Part shown: piece after piece, positions 56,203 to 64,000 of the stretch | Layout: the number at the start of each line of letters is the position of its first letter | How positions within the stretch are numbered: the first letter of the stretch is position 1 | Origin: Mucilaginibacter sp. CSA2-8R | GTDB taxonomy: Bacteria; Bacteroidota; Bacteroidia; Sphingobacteriales; Sphingobacteriaceae | Reading direction: 5' to 3' | Assembly (NCBI RefSeq): GCF_038806765.1 | Contig: NZ_CP152389.1 | Location: 2,046,001-2,110,000 of the forward strand | Length of the DNA: 64,000 bases | Position numbers and translations under genes: made by a program | The notes under the pieces: generated by a model | Seen by the model: only the letters and a program-made list of their open reading frames with translations | What the model was told of the DNA's origin: nothing | The model's database searches: none

Positions 56203-56267
56203 GCAGGGAAACTGTCAAGGGCAACGGCGATTAGCCGTTGTTTATACACCCTTGACTGTTTTCCTGC
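56203..56267. repeat. nested inverted repeat near the mobilization genes (oriT candidate)
   Basis: Outer arms GCAGGGAAACTGTCAAGGG (56203-56221) and CCCTTGACTGTTTTCCTGC (56249-56267) pair at 17 of 19 positions. Inside is a second hairpin, CAACGGC-gatta-GCCGTTG (56222-56240). The 65-base element lies about 190 bases beyond the end of the gene 3' to the relaxase gene, in a stretch of no convincing coding sequence. Origins of transfer often contain such repeats; a terminator role is the alternative. Confidence 0.6.
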
Positions 56268-56455
56268 GTAGCTATCTTTGTGATGGCGGTGCTGTGACTT
56301 TTTTTCCTTATACGTGCGCAGGGCTGGCAGGCGTGTATGAGGTACGAATACTTGCCTGCGTGGGTGGGCAAGGCTAATTGCGGAATGAAACCGGCGCAAA
56401 GCGCGTGGTGCAATGCAGCAACCTGCCGCAGCCACATCGGGACAATCATACTCCT
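56268..56455. other. intergenic sequence right of the nested hairpin
   Basis: About 190 bases. Open frames of 70-95 codons overlap here on the minus strand, but they are Cys/His/Arg-rich with no family similarity and their frames run through the hairpin, so I do not call them genes. Confidence 0.35.
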
Positions 56456-57067
56456 CTACTTACCTGATTTAACCTTCTCCAACCTCTGTTTAGCCGCTTT
56501 TTGCTGCTGCTCCACCTGCTTTGCCTCGGCTTCTGCTGCGATAATAGCCTGCTGTTTCACCATAGCCTTTTCTGCATGATGTATAAAGGCGTTTGGATCT
56601 TCAGCCAACTTTCCATCAATAGTTTTCGATACTTCGGGATACAATGCCCTAACTAACCAAAAGTTATAAGCTTCACTGTTTAGCCGGTTATTCTGATGAT
56701 TAAAGTAAAGCGCTGTTCCTACAGAACCGGCACTAAAAACGAAGGCAATCACGACACAGATAATCAAGCTCTTTGACCAAGCACCGAAATGGTGCGTATT
56801 CCTGACGGTAATCACCTTAGGCATATTGGCAACTACCTTTGTCAACTCATCTATGTTGGCCTGTATCTTACTTTCGTCGTAACGCTTGTTAGCAGTCTCA
56901 ACACGAGCAGCAATGCTTTCCAACACATTACGATACTGCTCCATGAACGCTTTCAGAAAGTCCGCCATACCGATTTCAAGTACGTCAATCCGCCCTATTA
57001 AGCCTTGAAACAGCTCCTCCATCATTGTTACTTTTTCTTCTATTTCTTCCTTTTGCATGTCAATCAA
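56456..57067 (-). CDS. membrane-anchored coiled-coil protein of the mobilization module
   Basis: A 203-residue protein with an N-terminal helical region (ELFQGLIGRIDVLEIGMADFL), one membrane helix (about residues 100-125, SLIICVVIAFVFSAGSVGTAL) and a charged C-terminal coiled coil rich in Lys, Gln and Glu. Proteins of this kind regularly lie directly after the MobB-type relaxase gene in Bacteroidota mobilizable elements. It starts 28 bases after the relaxase stop codon. Function unknown; a coupling or anchoring role is inferred. Confidence 0.72.
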   Translation of the reverse strand: MIDMQKEEIEEKVTMMEELFQGLIGRIDVLEIGMADFLKAFMEQYRNVLESIAARVETANKRYDESKIQANIDELTKVVANMPKVITVRNTHHFGAWSKSLIICVVIAFVFSAGSVGTALYFNHQNNRLNSEAYNFWLVRALYPEVSKTIDGKLAEDPNAFIHHAEKAMVKQQAIIAAEAEAKQVEQQQKAAKQRLEKVKSGK

Positions 57068-57095
57068 TTTTAAGTTAATTGTCTATACCCTTCGT

Positions 57096-58073
57096 TTACA
57101 GCCGTGGTCCTTGTGCCTGCTGCTGCCCCTTACGTTTCCTTCGCCTTCTGCGTGCTTCCTCTGCTTCGCCTGTAGGATCAGGCCCAGCTGGTATAAACTC
57201 AGGTGTCAATAGGATATCTAAAAGGCTTTTACCACCACCATAATAGTGCTGATGTTCATGTTGTCCTTCGTGCCGTATAGCGTCTCTTAACTGACTGGCC
57301 AGTGATGGTTCGTCACTCTGTTTTGTCGCCTGGTACATCTGTACTTTCCTATTCTGGTTTAAAGCAGCATTGATCCTGGCATAACTCAGGCTGCGGTCAA
57401 TAGCCGAGCCTTTCATTTTCAGTTCCCCTTTTTCAAAAGAGATACCCTGTACTTCACCAGTGCCGCTCCGATATTTGTAAGTGATGGCAACACCTTGCTT
57501 TGCTAGCTTTGCTTCTAAATCTTTCCAGTTAGTGGCTATCTTCATGGCAGTCTTAATCGCATCATACAACTCGTATCTGACCTTCTCTTTGCCACGTAGC
57601 GCCTGCCGGTTCACCTGTTCCTTACCTTGGCCCAAATGGTAGCCGTATTTCAAGGTGATCTCCTTGCAGGCTTTCACGTTCTTGGCAAAGTTGTTCTTAT
57701 CGCTGATCGTCCTGCCGTTATTATCCACCCGGTTATAGATGAGGTGCAGGTGTGGGTGTGCTTTATCCGTGTGACGGACTACAACAAACTGTGTGTTGCG
57801 GATGCCTACCTTTTCCATGTACTCCTTTGACCGTTCCACCATGATAGCATCGCTGAGCTTAGCTAGGTCTTCCTTGCTCCAACTCAAAATGAGGTGCCCG
57901 ACTGCTTTACCTAACTCCGGACGCATCTTGCGTTGCAGGTTAAAGTCCTGAATAAGCTGGATGGCATTCTGCATTCGTACGCCTTCAGCATGTAATATCT
58001 TCGCTTCCTGCCGCTCGACCACATAACGGACACAGCCGCCAAAGCTCCTGCCGGTGATTGGCTTACCCATCAT
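57096..58073 (-). CDS. relaxase/mobilization nuclease (MobB-type)
   Basis: A 325-residue relaxase of the PF03432 family. The metal-binding histidines are H106, H108 and H110 in AHPHLHLIYNR, and Y17 in VRYVVE is a candidate for the nicking Tyr. The C-terminal 100 residues are basic (RRRRRKRKG near the end). It nicks oriT and leads the strand into the recipient. Its start overlaps the MobA/MobC-type gene by 11 bases, so they are coupled. No coupling protein or type IV secretion genes are seen, so the island would need a helper element for transfer. Confidence 0.92.
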   Translation of the reverse strand: MMGKPITGRSFGGCVRYVVERQEAKILHAEGVRMQNAIQLIQDFNLQRKMRPELGKAVGHLILSWSKEDLAKLSDAIMVERSKEYMEKVGIRNTQFVVVRHTDKAHPHLHLIYNRVDNNGRTISDKNNFAKNVKACKEITLKYGYHLGQGKEQVNRQALRGKEKVRYELYDAIKTAMKIATNWKDLEAKLAKQGVAITYKYRSGTGEVQGISFEKGELKMKGSAIDRSLSYARINAALNQNRKVQMYQATKQSDEPSLASQLRDAIRHEGQHEHQHYYGGGKSLLDILLTPEFIPAGPDPTGEAEEARRRRRKRKGQQQAQGPRL

Positions 58074-58440
58074 GTTTATTGAGTTTGGTTAACAGCTCTT
58101 CTATCTGCCTGATTACTGCTTGTCCCTTTATGGCCATCGATAGCAACCCATTGGTATGTGCCAGGTGCACATACTGATTAAAATTGTTGGCCAGTCCCGA
58201 CAGCATCCGGAACCAGGCGGTTTCTTCGGTAGTAAAGCGCGGAAAAACCTTCGCGCTTTTGGCTGCCCTGCGAAACCATTCGCTCGGCTTAATGCCTGCT
58301 TTCTTAGCCCGTTCTTCGATGAGCAGCCGTTCGGTTGACGTCAATCGGACCATCAATATACTGCTCCGGCTGATCGCTTTTTTAGGTCTGCCCGGCGTTC
58401 GTTTTTTTTGCAAATTGCTCTTTTCTGTTAGTGGTGTCAT
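58063..58440 (-). CDS. relaxosome accessory protein (MobA/MobC-type)
   Basis: A 125-residue basic protein with an N-terminal Lys/Arg-rich tail (RTPGRPKKAISRSS), a ribbon-helix-helix-like segment (VRLTSTERLLIEERAKKAG) and a helical C terminus (GLANNFNQYVHLAHTNGL). This is the pattern of MobC-type oriT-binding proteins. A purine-rich AGAAAGGAA lies upstream of its start. It overlaps the relaxase gene by 11 bases. Confidence 0.88.
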   Translation of the reverse strand: MTPLTEKSNLQKKRTPGRPKKAISRSSILMVRLTSTERLLIEERAKKAGIKPSEWFRRAAKSAKVFPRFTTEETAWFRMLSGLANNFNQYVHLAHTNGLLSMAIKGQAVIRQIEELLTKLNKHDG

Positions 58441-58629
58441 CAGCTAATTCCTTTCTGAATCTTCTTTAAATACCGACCAACGGGAGCGAGTTCCGGATCA
58501 TCCCTTCAGGGTGTATCCGGGTTTTTGTATAGCAACAACATTAACTCGCTCCTTACAGGCCGTATAGTTTTCCTCCGCTATATCCATATAGCTGCATGTA
58601 ATAAATCTCCTTTTACTTATTTCAATTCA

Positions 58630-58938
58630 TCAACCGTTTTTCGGTAGCCAGACGAGGCTGCCAAGCCTCGGATGATAAGAGGGTTGATAACGGATGTAAC
58701 CAAGTTCATCCAGCTCTTTGATGCACTTGTGGTAAGTAGCAATGGAAGCAATCCGGCTGTAAGCCATCAGCGTTTTACGGGTGATGGTAAATGGGATTTG
58801 AAAGCCGCTCCGTTGCCAGCAAACAAACAAACCGGTAAACAAGCTGACGTGGGTTGCCAGCATCCGGCTGTCCGTACCCATGCGTTTGATCCAGCTACTG
58901 TAGCGACTAAAGTTGCTTTTAACATCTGCAGTTATCAT
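58630..58938 (-). CDS. small winged-helix-like protein of the island
   Basis: A 102-residue basic protein with a helix-turn-helix-like middle (ITRKTLMAYSRIASIATYHKCIKELDELGYI) typical of winged-helix DNA-binding proteins of Bacteroidota elements. A strong AAGGAGG lies ahead of its start codon. Its start overlaps the end of the next gene by four bases. Function probably regulation or replication of the element; not certain. Confidence 0.75.
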   Translation of the reverse strand: MITADVKSNFSRYSSWIKRMGTDSRMLATHVSLFTGLFVCWQRSGFQIPFTITRKTLMAYSRIASIATYHKCIKELDELGYIRYQPSYHPRLGSLVWLPKNG

Positions 58939-59201
58939 AATGCGCCTCCTTCCAATAGCTTGTTGATATCGGCTAGTTTGTAATAGAGCATACCGCCAAT
59001 CTTGGTAAAATGCAGTGTGCCGTTTAACCGTAGGTTTTGCAAAGTGCCCGCCGAGATGTTGAGCAGCTTACGCACTTCTACACTTTTCAGCCATTGCTTG
59101 CTTTGACCTTGTGGCGCGCCGATCAGTCTGTTGATCTCTGTGAGCATCTCGTTCTTAAATTGCTTCAAGTCTTCACTTGTGATTAATTCCACATTCATCA
59201 T
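58935..59201 (-). CDS. excisionase-like helix-turn-helix protein
   Basis: An 88-residue protein with a MerR-like helix-turn-helix (SVEVRKLLNISAGTLQNLRLNG) followed by a wing (LHFTKIGGMLYYKLADI). This is the family of excisionases and directionality factors found with Bacteroidota integrases. It has a GGAGG four bases before its ATG and overlaps both neighbours by four bases. Confidence 0.85.
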   Translation of the reverse strand: MMNVELITSEDLKQFKNEMLTEINRLIGAPQGQSKQWLKSVEVRKLLNISAGTLQNLRLNGTLHFTKIGGMLYYKLADINKLLEGGAL

Positions 59202-59485
59202 TTTTCCTCCTTGATCTGATTCGTAATGTTTTGGTGCATGATATTTAGCACCTGGCTCTTTTTAAAATAGACGCGTTTGTGCAGACGAAGAAAAGGCAAG
59301 CCTTTTTTCATCCAGTCGGTGAGTGTGACTAGTGACACTCCTAACTCGGTGGCCAATTCCTGCTTGGAAAGGAGCCTTTCGTTGTCGGGCGGCGGATTAC
59401 GTCCTTTGTTAAAATGTTCCTGTAGTTCTGCCCTGACTGCATCCCGGATGCAGCGGCTCAGAGCTTCGTCGTTAATGATAGTCAT
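59198..59485 (-). CDS. second excisionase-like helix-turn-helix protein
   Basis: A 95-residue protein with the same fold as its neighbour: SKQELATELGVSLVTLTDWM then LPFLRLHKRVYFKKSQV. It is the first gene of the small three-gene operon that ends before the mobilization genes. Two excisionase-like proteins in tandem are common in these islands. Confidence 0.85.
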   Translation of the reverse strand: MTIINDEALSRCIRDAVRAELQEHFNKGRNPPPDNERLLSKQELATELGVSLVTLTDWMKKGLPFLRLHKRVYFKKSQVLNIMHQNITNQIKEEK

Positions 59486-59644
59486 GCCACAAATGAAAAA
59501 AATAACGGCACGCGGCGATGACCACGCAGGTTCGCGTGGTTAAATTGAGTGGGTTTACGAAAGGAAAAAATGCCTTAACGGCATATGAAATGACAACTAT
59601 AGCTGTTTAGCATAAGTTATGCAAAGCATAGGAACAAAAGCCTA

Positions 59645-60415
59645 TCAAATACTCCGCTTCTTCGCAGGTACGATATTAAATAGCTGCATATCTGCTGGGA
59701 TGGGAGAATATTTTTTTCCCGGTTTTTTCCGGTTTGCAGGAAAATACCGGCGGATGGTGTCGTGATTAATTTCCTCGCCACCTTCCCGGAAGTGCTTAGC
59801 AATCATTTTGGTCCACACGATCTCGGTTTGAGAAAAGACCAACTCTTTGCCTTCTTCCGGTAAAATCAAATCACGCATCTTCTGACACAGGTCCAGGAAG
59901 GTTAAAACGTAACCATCAGCAATATCAATGAATTCCTTTGTCTCCAGTTTTCGCGCTTCCTTAAGTTCTTCTTTTAAGGCCGCAATTTCCTGTGACTGCC
60001 GCTGAATCTGCTCATATTGCTCAGCGATTATCTCTGGCAAGGTCTTCTCCGTATGCCATCGATCAATAGAGCGGAGATATTTCTTAAAGCTAGTAAGTAT
60101 AGCGATTAATTCTACGTCCCGCGCATGGCTGGTGTGGAACGGGTCTTTCTGTTCTATGAACGCTATGCGCCTTTGAACAATCTGCCAAACCAAGGTGAAA
60201 AACTCTTGCTCACCGTCCGGCTCCTTAGAAAGGAAGTATTCTAAATGATGCCTGTAATACAAAGGGTATTCCGTTTCGGATAAATCCAGAAGCTTGCGAA
60301 TAAAGAGATTGTCCTCATAACCTCGTTTTAATCCGGTCAAAATACCGATATCATATTTGTGCGGATGGAAATCGAAGGGTTGGCGGGCTTTAAAATATCT
60401 GTTAGGCATAGGCAA
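59645..60415 (-). CDS. conserved island protein of unknown function
   Basis: A 256-residue protein that I do not recognise. It is helical throughout, with a coiled coil in the middle (about residues 130-160, EQYEQIQRQSQEIAALKEELKEA, partly quoted) and a basic C terminus (RRYFPANRKKPGKKYSPIP) that could bind DNA. It lies between the excisionase-like genes and the divergent HSP90-like gene. A regulator or replication factor of the element is possible; nothing in the sequence decides it. Confidence 0.6.
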   Translation of the reverse strand: MPMPNRYFKARQPFDFHPHKYDIGILTGLKRGYEDNLFIRKLLDLSETEYPLYYRHHLEYFLSKEPDGEQEFFTLVWQIVQRRIAFIEQKDPFHTSHARDVELIAILTSFKKYLRSIDRWHTEKTLPEIIAEQYEQIQRQSQEIAALKEELKEARKLETKEFIDIADGYVLTFLDLCQKMRDLILPEEGKELVFSQTEIVWTKMIAKHFREGGEEINHDTIRRYFPANRKKPGKKYSPIPADMQLFNIVPAKKRSI

Positions 60416-60455
60416 AGAGATTTATAACATGTTTACGCAATACGGCAAATTTTAG

Positions 60456-60473
60456 TTAAAGGGTATCCTTTAA
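60456..60473. promoter_or_regulatory. small palindrome in a divergent promoter region
   Basis: TTAAAGG (60456-60462) and CCTTTAA (60467-60473) pair around a 4-base loop, 41 bases from the start of the unknown island gene and about 205 bases from the start of the HSP90-like gene. It could be an operator. Confidence 0.35.
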
Positions 60474-60677
60474 TTAAGTTTAAACATAATTAAAGCTTAA
60501 GTCAATTTACACAAGAGTAAATTATTCCCTACGGTAAGATTAACTTTTTCCCTAAAATCCTATGTATCTGAGTACGGTTAATAAACGACCAATTCGGATT
60601 GACAACAACATGACTACTAAATATTATTATAGTATGAGTACATTATTTATTATAATCGCACTACAAACCTTATCAGT

Positions 60678-63600
60678 ATGGCATATTCGGAAAAAGCAAA
60701 AAGTAGTATTGGGAAAAACAATCTCAAACTAACCGCTGACAAAGTGATCCAAATATTGGATCAAGTTCGCGACGAAGGTAAAAAGTCCAGGCGGCGATGG
60801 ATTTGGGAATTAATGCAAAATGCGAAGGATATTCCTAATCATTATAAGCGTGTCTCTATCGAGATTGAATTAACAGCATCTGAATTAAAATTTAAGCATA
60901 ACGGCGATCCGTTTAGGATTGACAACCTTACTGGTCTCATTCAGCAGGTTAGCTCCAAGCCATCGGACAGCAGCGACGAAGAAACGACCGGAAAATTTGG
61001 TACTGGCTTTATTTCAACCCATTTGCTATCAGATGTCATTACCGTTCAAGGTGTTGTACAGGAACCAGGGGAAATACCGAAAAAGATAGAACTGATACTT
61101 GATAGATCCGGTGAAACATCTGAAGCTCTAATGCCAGCTATAGACGAGGCTTTAGCGCTTGTGGATAAGATCGATGATAACGAACTCTTTACTGCAATAC
61201 CTGATTACCATCAGAACCGTTCAGAACAGGACATGGACAATGTGTTCATTTATACCCTAGAAAATGAAAGTGCCAAACAGGCTGCTATCACTGGCGTAGA
61301 TGATTTGAACGTTACACTACCGCTAACCCTTGCATTTATTCCCAAGATAAAAAATGTTAAGGTTGTTGACCGGATAAAAAATAAGGTAGTTAAATATACT
61401 TGCGAAGCAGTACCTTTTTCCGATTCTACTGATCACATTACGATCACTATTGAGCAGGAAGGAGAACCAATATCCGCTAATTATTTCGTAATTTACAATG
61501 CGGGCGATTTATCGCTGGCAGCTGAGGTAAACAATTTCTCTTTAAACCAACTTGTAGAGCGCCAACCGTCCTTGCCGTTCCTGTATCGTGATTTTCCATT
61601 GATTGGCACAGAGAATTTCTCTTTCCCGTTCACATTAAATGGAAAGACCATGAACCCGACCGAAAGGCGTGATGGGATCTTGCTAAACCAAGAAAATGAA
61701 AAAAGTAAAAAGCCTGCTCATAACAGGAAAATTATTGAGACCGCGCTTAATACTGCAAAAAATTTTGTGAATGACCTTATAGCTCGAAATGCAGCAAATC
61801 TGTACACCGTTGCATTAAGCAGGATTCCTGGCTATGAATTCGATGAACAAGCAAGAGTATGGTACCAAGAAATTCAAAAAGATTACCGCAGTTTTTTGCT
61901 CGATGCTAAGATCATAGATACGCCGAAAGGACCTGCCCATTTAAAAGCTGTCCGTTTTCCAAGACTTGGTCAAATAAATGATGACAATCTTAAGTTCTGG
62001 GACGTCTGCGTCGCCTATCTAGGTTATGATCATCTTCCAATTAAAGCTTCTCTGCTAACCAGCCTTGTACACATTGGCACTATCGAAGAAAAGGCTTCAT
62101 GGGGAACCGAGCTTTATTTTGACCTGCGGGATTTACTAACTGGTATCGCTGAAGCGGGTGACATTAAATCGCTCATATTACATTCTTTGGAGGATCAGCC
62201 CCCCGTCAATATTTTTGAATGGCTTAGTAACTTATATGCGTTCATCATTGAACAGAAACAAACAGACCTTTTCAAAGATTTTGCTGTTATTCCCAATGAG
62301 AATGGAGCGTTCAAGTTGCTGGACGAATTGTTCGAGGAAGATACGACCAAGCCGATACCAGACGAATTTATTGATATCCTAAAAGACCTTGACCCTCATA
62401 AGGACTGGCGGAGTGACCTGATCAACCGGAAGATCAATTTAAAGGTGCTAAATCACAAAAAGCTCGATATTGCTAATATTACAGAAGCAATCAATGAGAT
62501 CCTAAATGAGAGTGGAAGAAAAGGCAACATTGTCTATAACAAGTTCCTTGACAGGTCTGATGCCCTGCAACAACTCATTTCCATATTAAAGGTAGATGGA
62601 ACTGATTCATCCCAGTTGTCTTTTAGACATAATATCTTCAACGCAGCAAAATCGCTTTACCGCTTACCGGATGAATTCAAGCCTGTCGCTAATTCAGCAA
62701 AGTTTGATTACAGGCCAGCCTTTAAACTGTTAATCGAACTGATGAACAGAACAATCACCGATGCTGTTTCCATACAAGGCTTGGCCCACTTGATGGAAAC
62801 CAATCACACAGGGGCGCTGAACTGGCTGGGTAGCTATTTGATATTACTTGATAACAGTACAGAGTATAGCTATTTTCTAAAAGAAGGTAATATCGTCCCG
62901 AATAGAAAATATGTGCTGTGTGCATATGAAGACATCTGTAATTTTGGGACAGAGGAACAGCGTCTTGACGATGACCTCGTCGGTATACTTGAAAAGTTTA
63001 ATTCCAAAAAAGCTTGGGCGTCCCAATTGTTAGCCGACGAGATTAAAATAAAGTTACCTAATTCCAGAAAGTTTGATGAATTGGCAACTGAACTATTAAT
63101 TGAAGTGGACCAAATTCGTATCAGTGATTCCTACGAGAATTATCGAGAACAACTGCTCTTGCTGATTGACTGGTGTTCTACTCAAAAAGAGCTCGCTTTG
63201 CGCTACTTGTCGGGCTTTAAGGAACTATCTACCCGCATATTCTTTATTCTAACAATAGAGAACAGCAGTATTGGTGGTGACATCATTAAAATGCTCAGGA
63301 ATAAGGAACATCTTGAGGTACTGGCACAAATTTCAGAATCTTCTATAAATATCAACAGTTTAAAAGAGCTAATTCAAATTGGAAATGAATTGGGCAGTAT
63401 TGAAGCGATCCTAAGGCATGCAAGGGAACTTCAATATGAGCAGCAGGATTATGAATATAAGAAACAAATTGGTTCAGAGATCGAACAGGTGTTCAAAGAT
63501 GCGCTCGCAACTGAAAGCATCAACGCAGAAGTCATATTTAAGGGCAAGGGAGCTTACGATTTTGAGATCAGGAATAGAATTAACGCAAAATCTTTCTTCA

Positions 63601-63968
63601 TAGAACTTAAATCCCAGGCTAACGGCTCTTCTGACCCTGTAAAACTAGCGTTGAGTCAAGCCCGACTAGCAATATATAACCCCGAGTCATTTGCCTTATG
63701 CCTCTTGGAGCGACCCATTAAAAGTGTTGAAACTAATGTTACTTACATCAAGGAAAATCTTGTCTATAGACATGCCATTCAAACTTTATTACAACCTGCC
63801 TTAGACGATAATGTTAAATTCGAAGAGATTATCTCACGAAAAACGCCCGTGAGACTTCATATCGCCCTTCGTGATCAGGTTTCGGTTTCCATAGAGAATT
63901 CAACCATAAATGAAAGTTCGGAATCTTTTTTAGACCTAATCAATCGAATTAAGACCCAGTTACTATAG
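60678..63968 (+). CDS. HSP90-like (GHKL, sacsin-type) ATPase fused to a PD-(D/E)XK nuclease
   Basis: A 1096-residue protein. The N terminus is a GHKL ATPase of the sacsin/HSP90 type: N-box E44 to N48 in WELMQNAKD, the HNGDPF loop at residues 74-79, and GKFGTGF at 105-111. A long helical middle follows. The C terminus has a PD-(D/E)XK pattern: D961 in YDFEIRN and E976-x-K978 in FIELKSQ, then LALSQARLAIY, which fits the helix after the active site. It is likely an ATP-controlled nuclease, plausibly antiviral. It lies in the mobile island, on the opposite strand to the mobilization genes. I cannot match it to a named defence system. Confidence 0.85.
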   Translation: MAYSEKAKSSIGKNNLKLTADKVIQILDQVRDEGKKSRRRWIWELMQNAKDIPNHYKRVSIEIELTASELKFKHNGDPFRIDNLTGLIQQVSSKPSDSSDEETTGKFGTGFISTHLLSDVITVQGVVQEPGEIPKKIELILDRSGETSEALMPAIDEALALVDKIDDNELFTAIPDYHQNRSEQDMDNVFIYTLENESAKQAAITGVDDLNVTLPLTLAFIPKIKNVKVVDRIKNKVVKYTCEAVPFSDSTDHITITIEQEGEPISANYFVIYNAGDLSLAAEVNNFSLNQLVERQPSLPFLYRDFPLIGTENFSFPFTLNGKTMNPTERRDGILLNQENEKSKKPAHNRKIIETALNTAKNFVNDLIARNAANLYTVALSRIPGYEFDEQARVWYQEIQKDYRSFLLDAKIIDTPKGPAHLKAVRFPRLGQINDDNLKFWDVCVAYLGYDHLPIKASLLTSLVHIGTIEEKASWGTELYFDLRDLLTGIAEAGDIKSLILHSLEDQPPVNIFEWLSNLYAFIIEQKQTDLFKDFAVIPNENGAFKLLDELFEEDTTKPIPDEFIDILKDLDPHKDWRSDLINRKINLKVLNHKKLDIANITEAINEILNESGRKGNIVYNKFLDRSDALQQLISILKVDGTDSSQLSFRHNIFNAAKSLYRLPDEFKPVANSAKFDYRPAFKLLIELMNRTITDAVSIQGLAHLMETNHTGALNWLGSYLILLDNSTEYSYFLKEGNIVPNRKYVLCAYEDICNFGTEEQRLDDDLVGILEKFNSKKAWASQLLADEIKIKLPNSRKFDELATELLIEVDQIRISDSYENYREQLLLLIDWCSTQKELALRYLSGFKELSTRIFFILTIENSSIGGDIIKMLRNKEHLEVLAQISESSININSLKELIQIGNELGSIEAILRHARELQYEQQDYEYKKQIGSEIEQVFKDALATESINAEVIFKGKGAYDFEIRNRINAKSFFIELKSQANGSSDPVKLALSQARLAIYNPESFALCLLERPIKSVETNVTYIKENLVYRHAIQTLLQPALDDNVKFEEIISRKTPVRLHIALRDQVSVSIENSTINESSESFLDLINRIKTQLL

Positions 63969-64000
63969 TCACAATGGATTTCCCTACGAGATAAGCGGCG
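63969..64000. other. window end
   Basis: Thirty-two bases after the nuclease gene, with nothing identifiable. The island continues beyond the edge. Confidence 0.3.

Noticed and set aside
56145..56449. Two overlapping minus-strand frames of 72-96 codons
   Set aside because: They run through the nested hairpin, are rich in Cys, His and Arg, have no recognisable domain and overlap each other in different frames.
47063..64000. Second copy of the ssrA 3' end as the right attachment site
   Set aside because: No copy of the last 20 or so tmRNA bases was found by eye inside the window; the right end is presumably outside.

Overview
The window looks like a Bacteroidota chromosome, most likely family Sphingobacteriaceae (Mucilaginibacter- or Pedobacter-like). 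The support is a SusC/SusD pair, a tmRNA whose tag ends in GENNYALAA, promoters of the Bacteroidota type (TTG, about 20 bp, TAnnTTTG), weak ribosome binding sites on most genes, and many secreted carbohydrate enzymes. The genus is inference; no rRNA gene is present.

Region 1 (1-7860): an aminopeptidase P gene, then an AraC-type regulator followed by four co-directional genes that make a complete trans-4-hydroxy-L-proline pathway: DapA-family deaminase, alpha-ketoglutarate semialdehyde (KGSA) dehydrogenase, hydroxyproline epimerase and FAD-dependent D-hydroxyproline oxidase. Region 2 (8476-13965): secreted GH30 and GH43 glycosidases, converging on a large secreted protein (DUF5695-like) across a strong bidirectional terminator. 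Region 3 (14288-20686): a six-gene run of exported proteins (two Tat-type Gfo/Idh/MocA oxidoreductases, DUF6807/PmoA-like, sugar isomerase-like TIM barrel, DUF1080 3-keto-glycoside hydrolase-like, ApbE) that resembles an oxidation-based glycoside cleavage pathway.

Region 4 (20867-36128): AraC regulator, FGGY kinase (gluconokinase-like), then an FAH-family dehydratase, an IlvD/Edd pentonate dehydratase and a GntP permease (a Weimberg-like route to KGSA), a SusC/SusD pair and three secreted alpha/beta hydrolases. KGSA is the shared intermediate of regions 1 and 4, and only one KGSA dehydrogenase gene is visible. Region 5 (36135-46496): GH15, SDR oxidoreductase, a HAMP-PAS sensor with an H-box but no ATPase domain, GNAT, a single-domain response regulator coupled to a LOV-domain histidine kinase (predicted blue-light sensor), a DUF421 membrane protein with a zinc ribbon, a small secreted protein and an SGNH hydrolase.

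Region 6 (46621-64000): the tmRNA gene ssrA, with a tyrosine integrase about 250 bp past its 3' end. Everything from there to the right edge looks like one mobilizable genomic island: integrase, ORF6N protein, a Septu-like ATPase/HNH defence pair, a large HEPN-type protein facing an XRE regulator, a thioredoxin-like lipid/periplasmic cargo protein, a MobA/MobB-type mobilization module, two small excisionase-like HTH proteins, and a 1096-residue protein with an HSP90-like (GHKL/sacsin-type) ATPase at one end and a PD-(D/E)XK nuclease motif at the other. The island's far end is not in the window. The last gene, together with the HEPN protein, is the best candidate here for a poorly described defence system.
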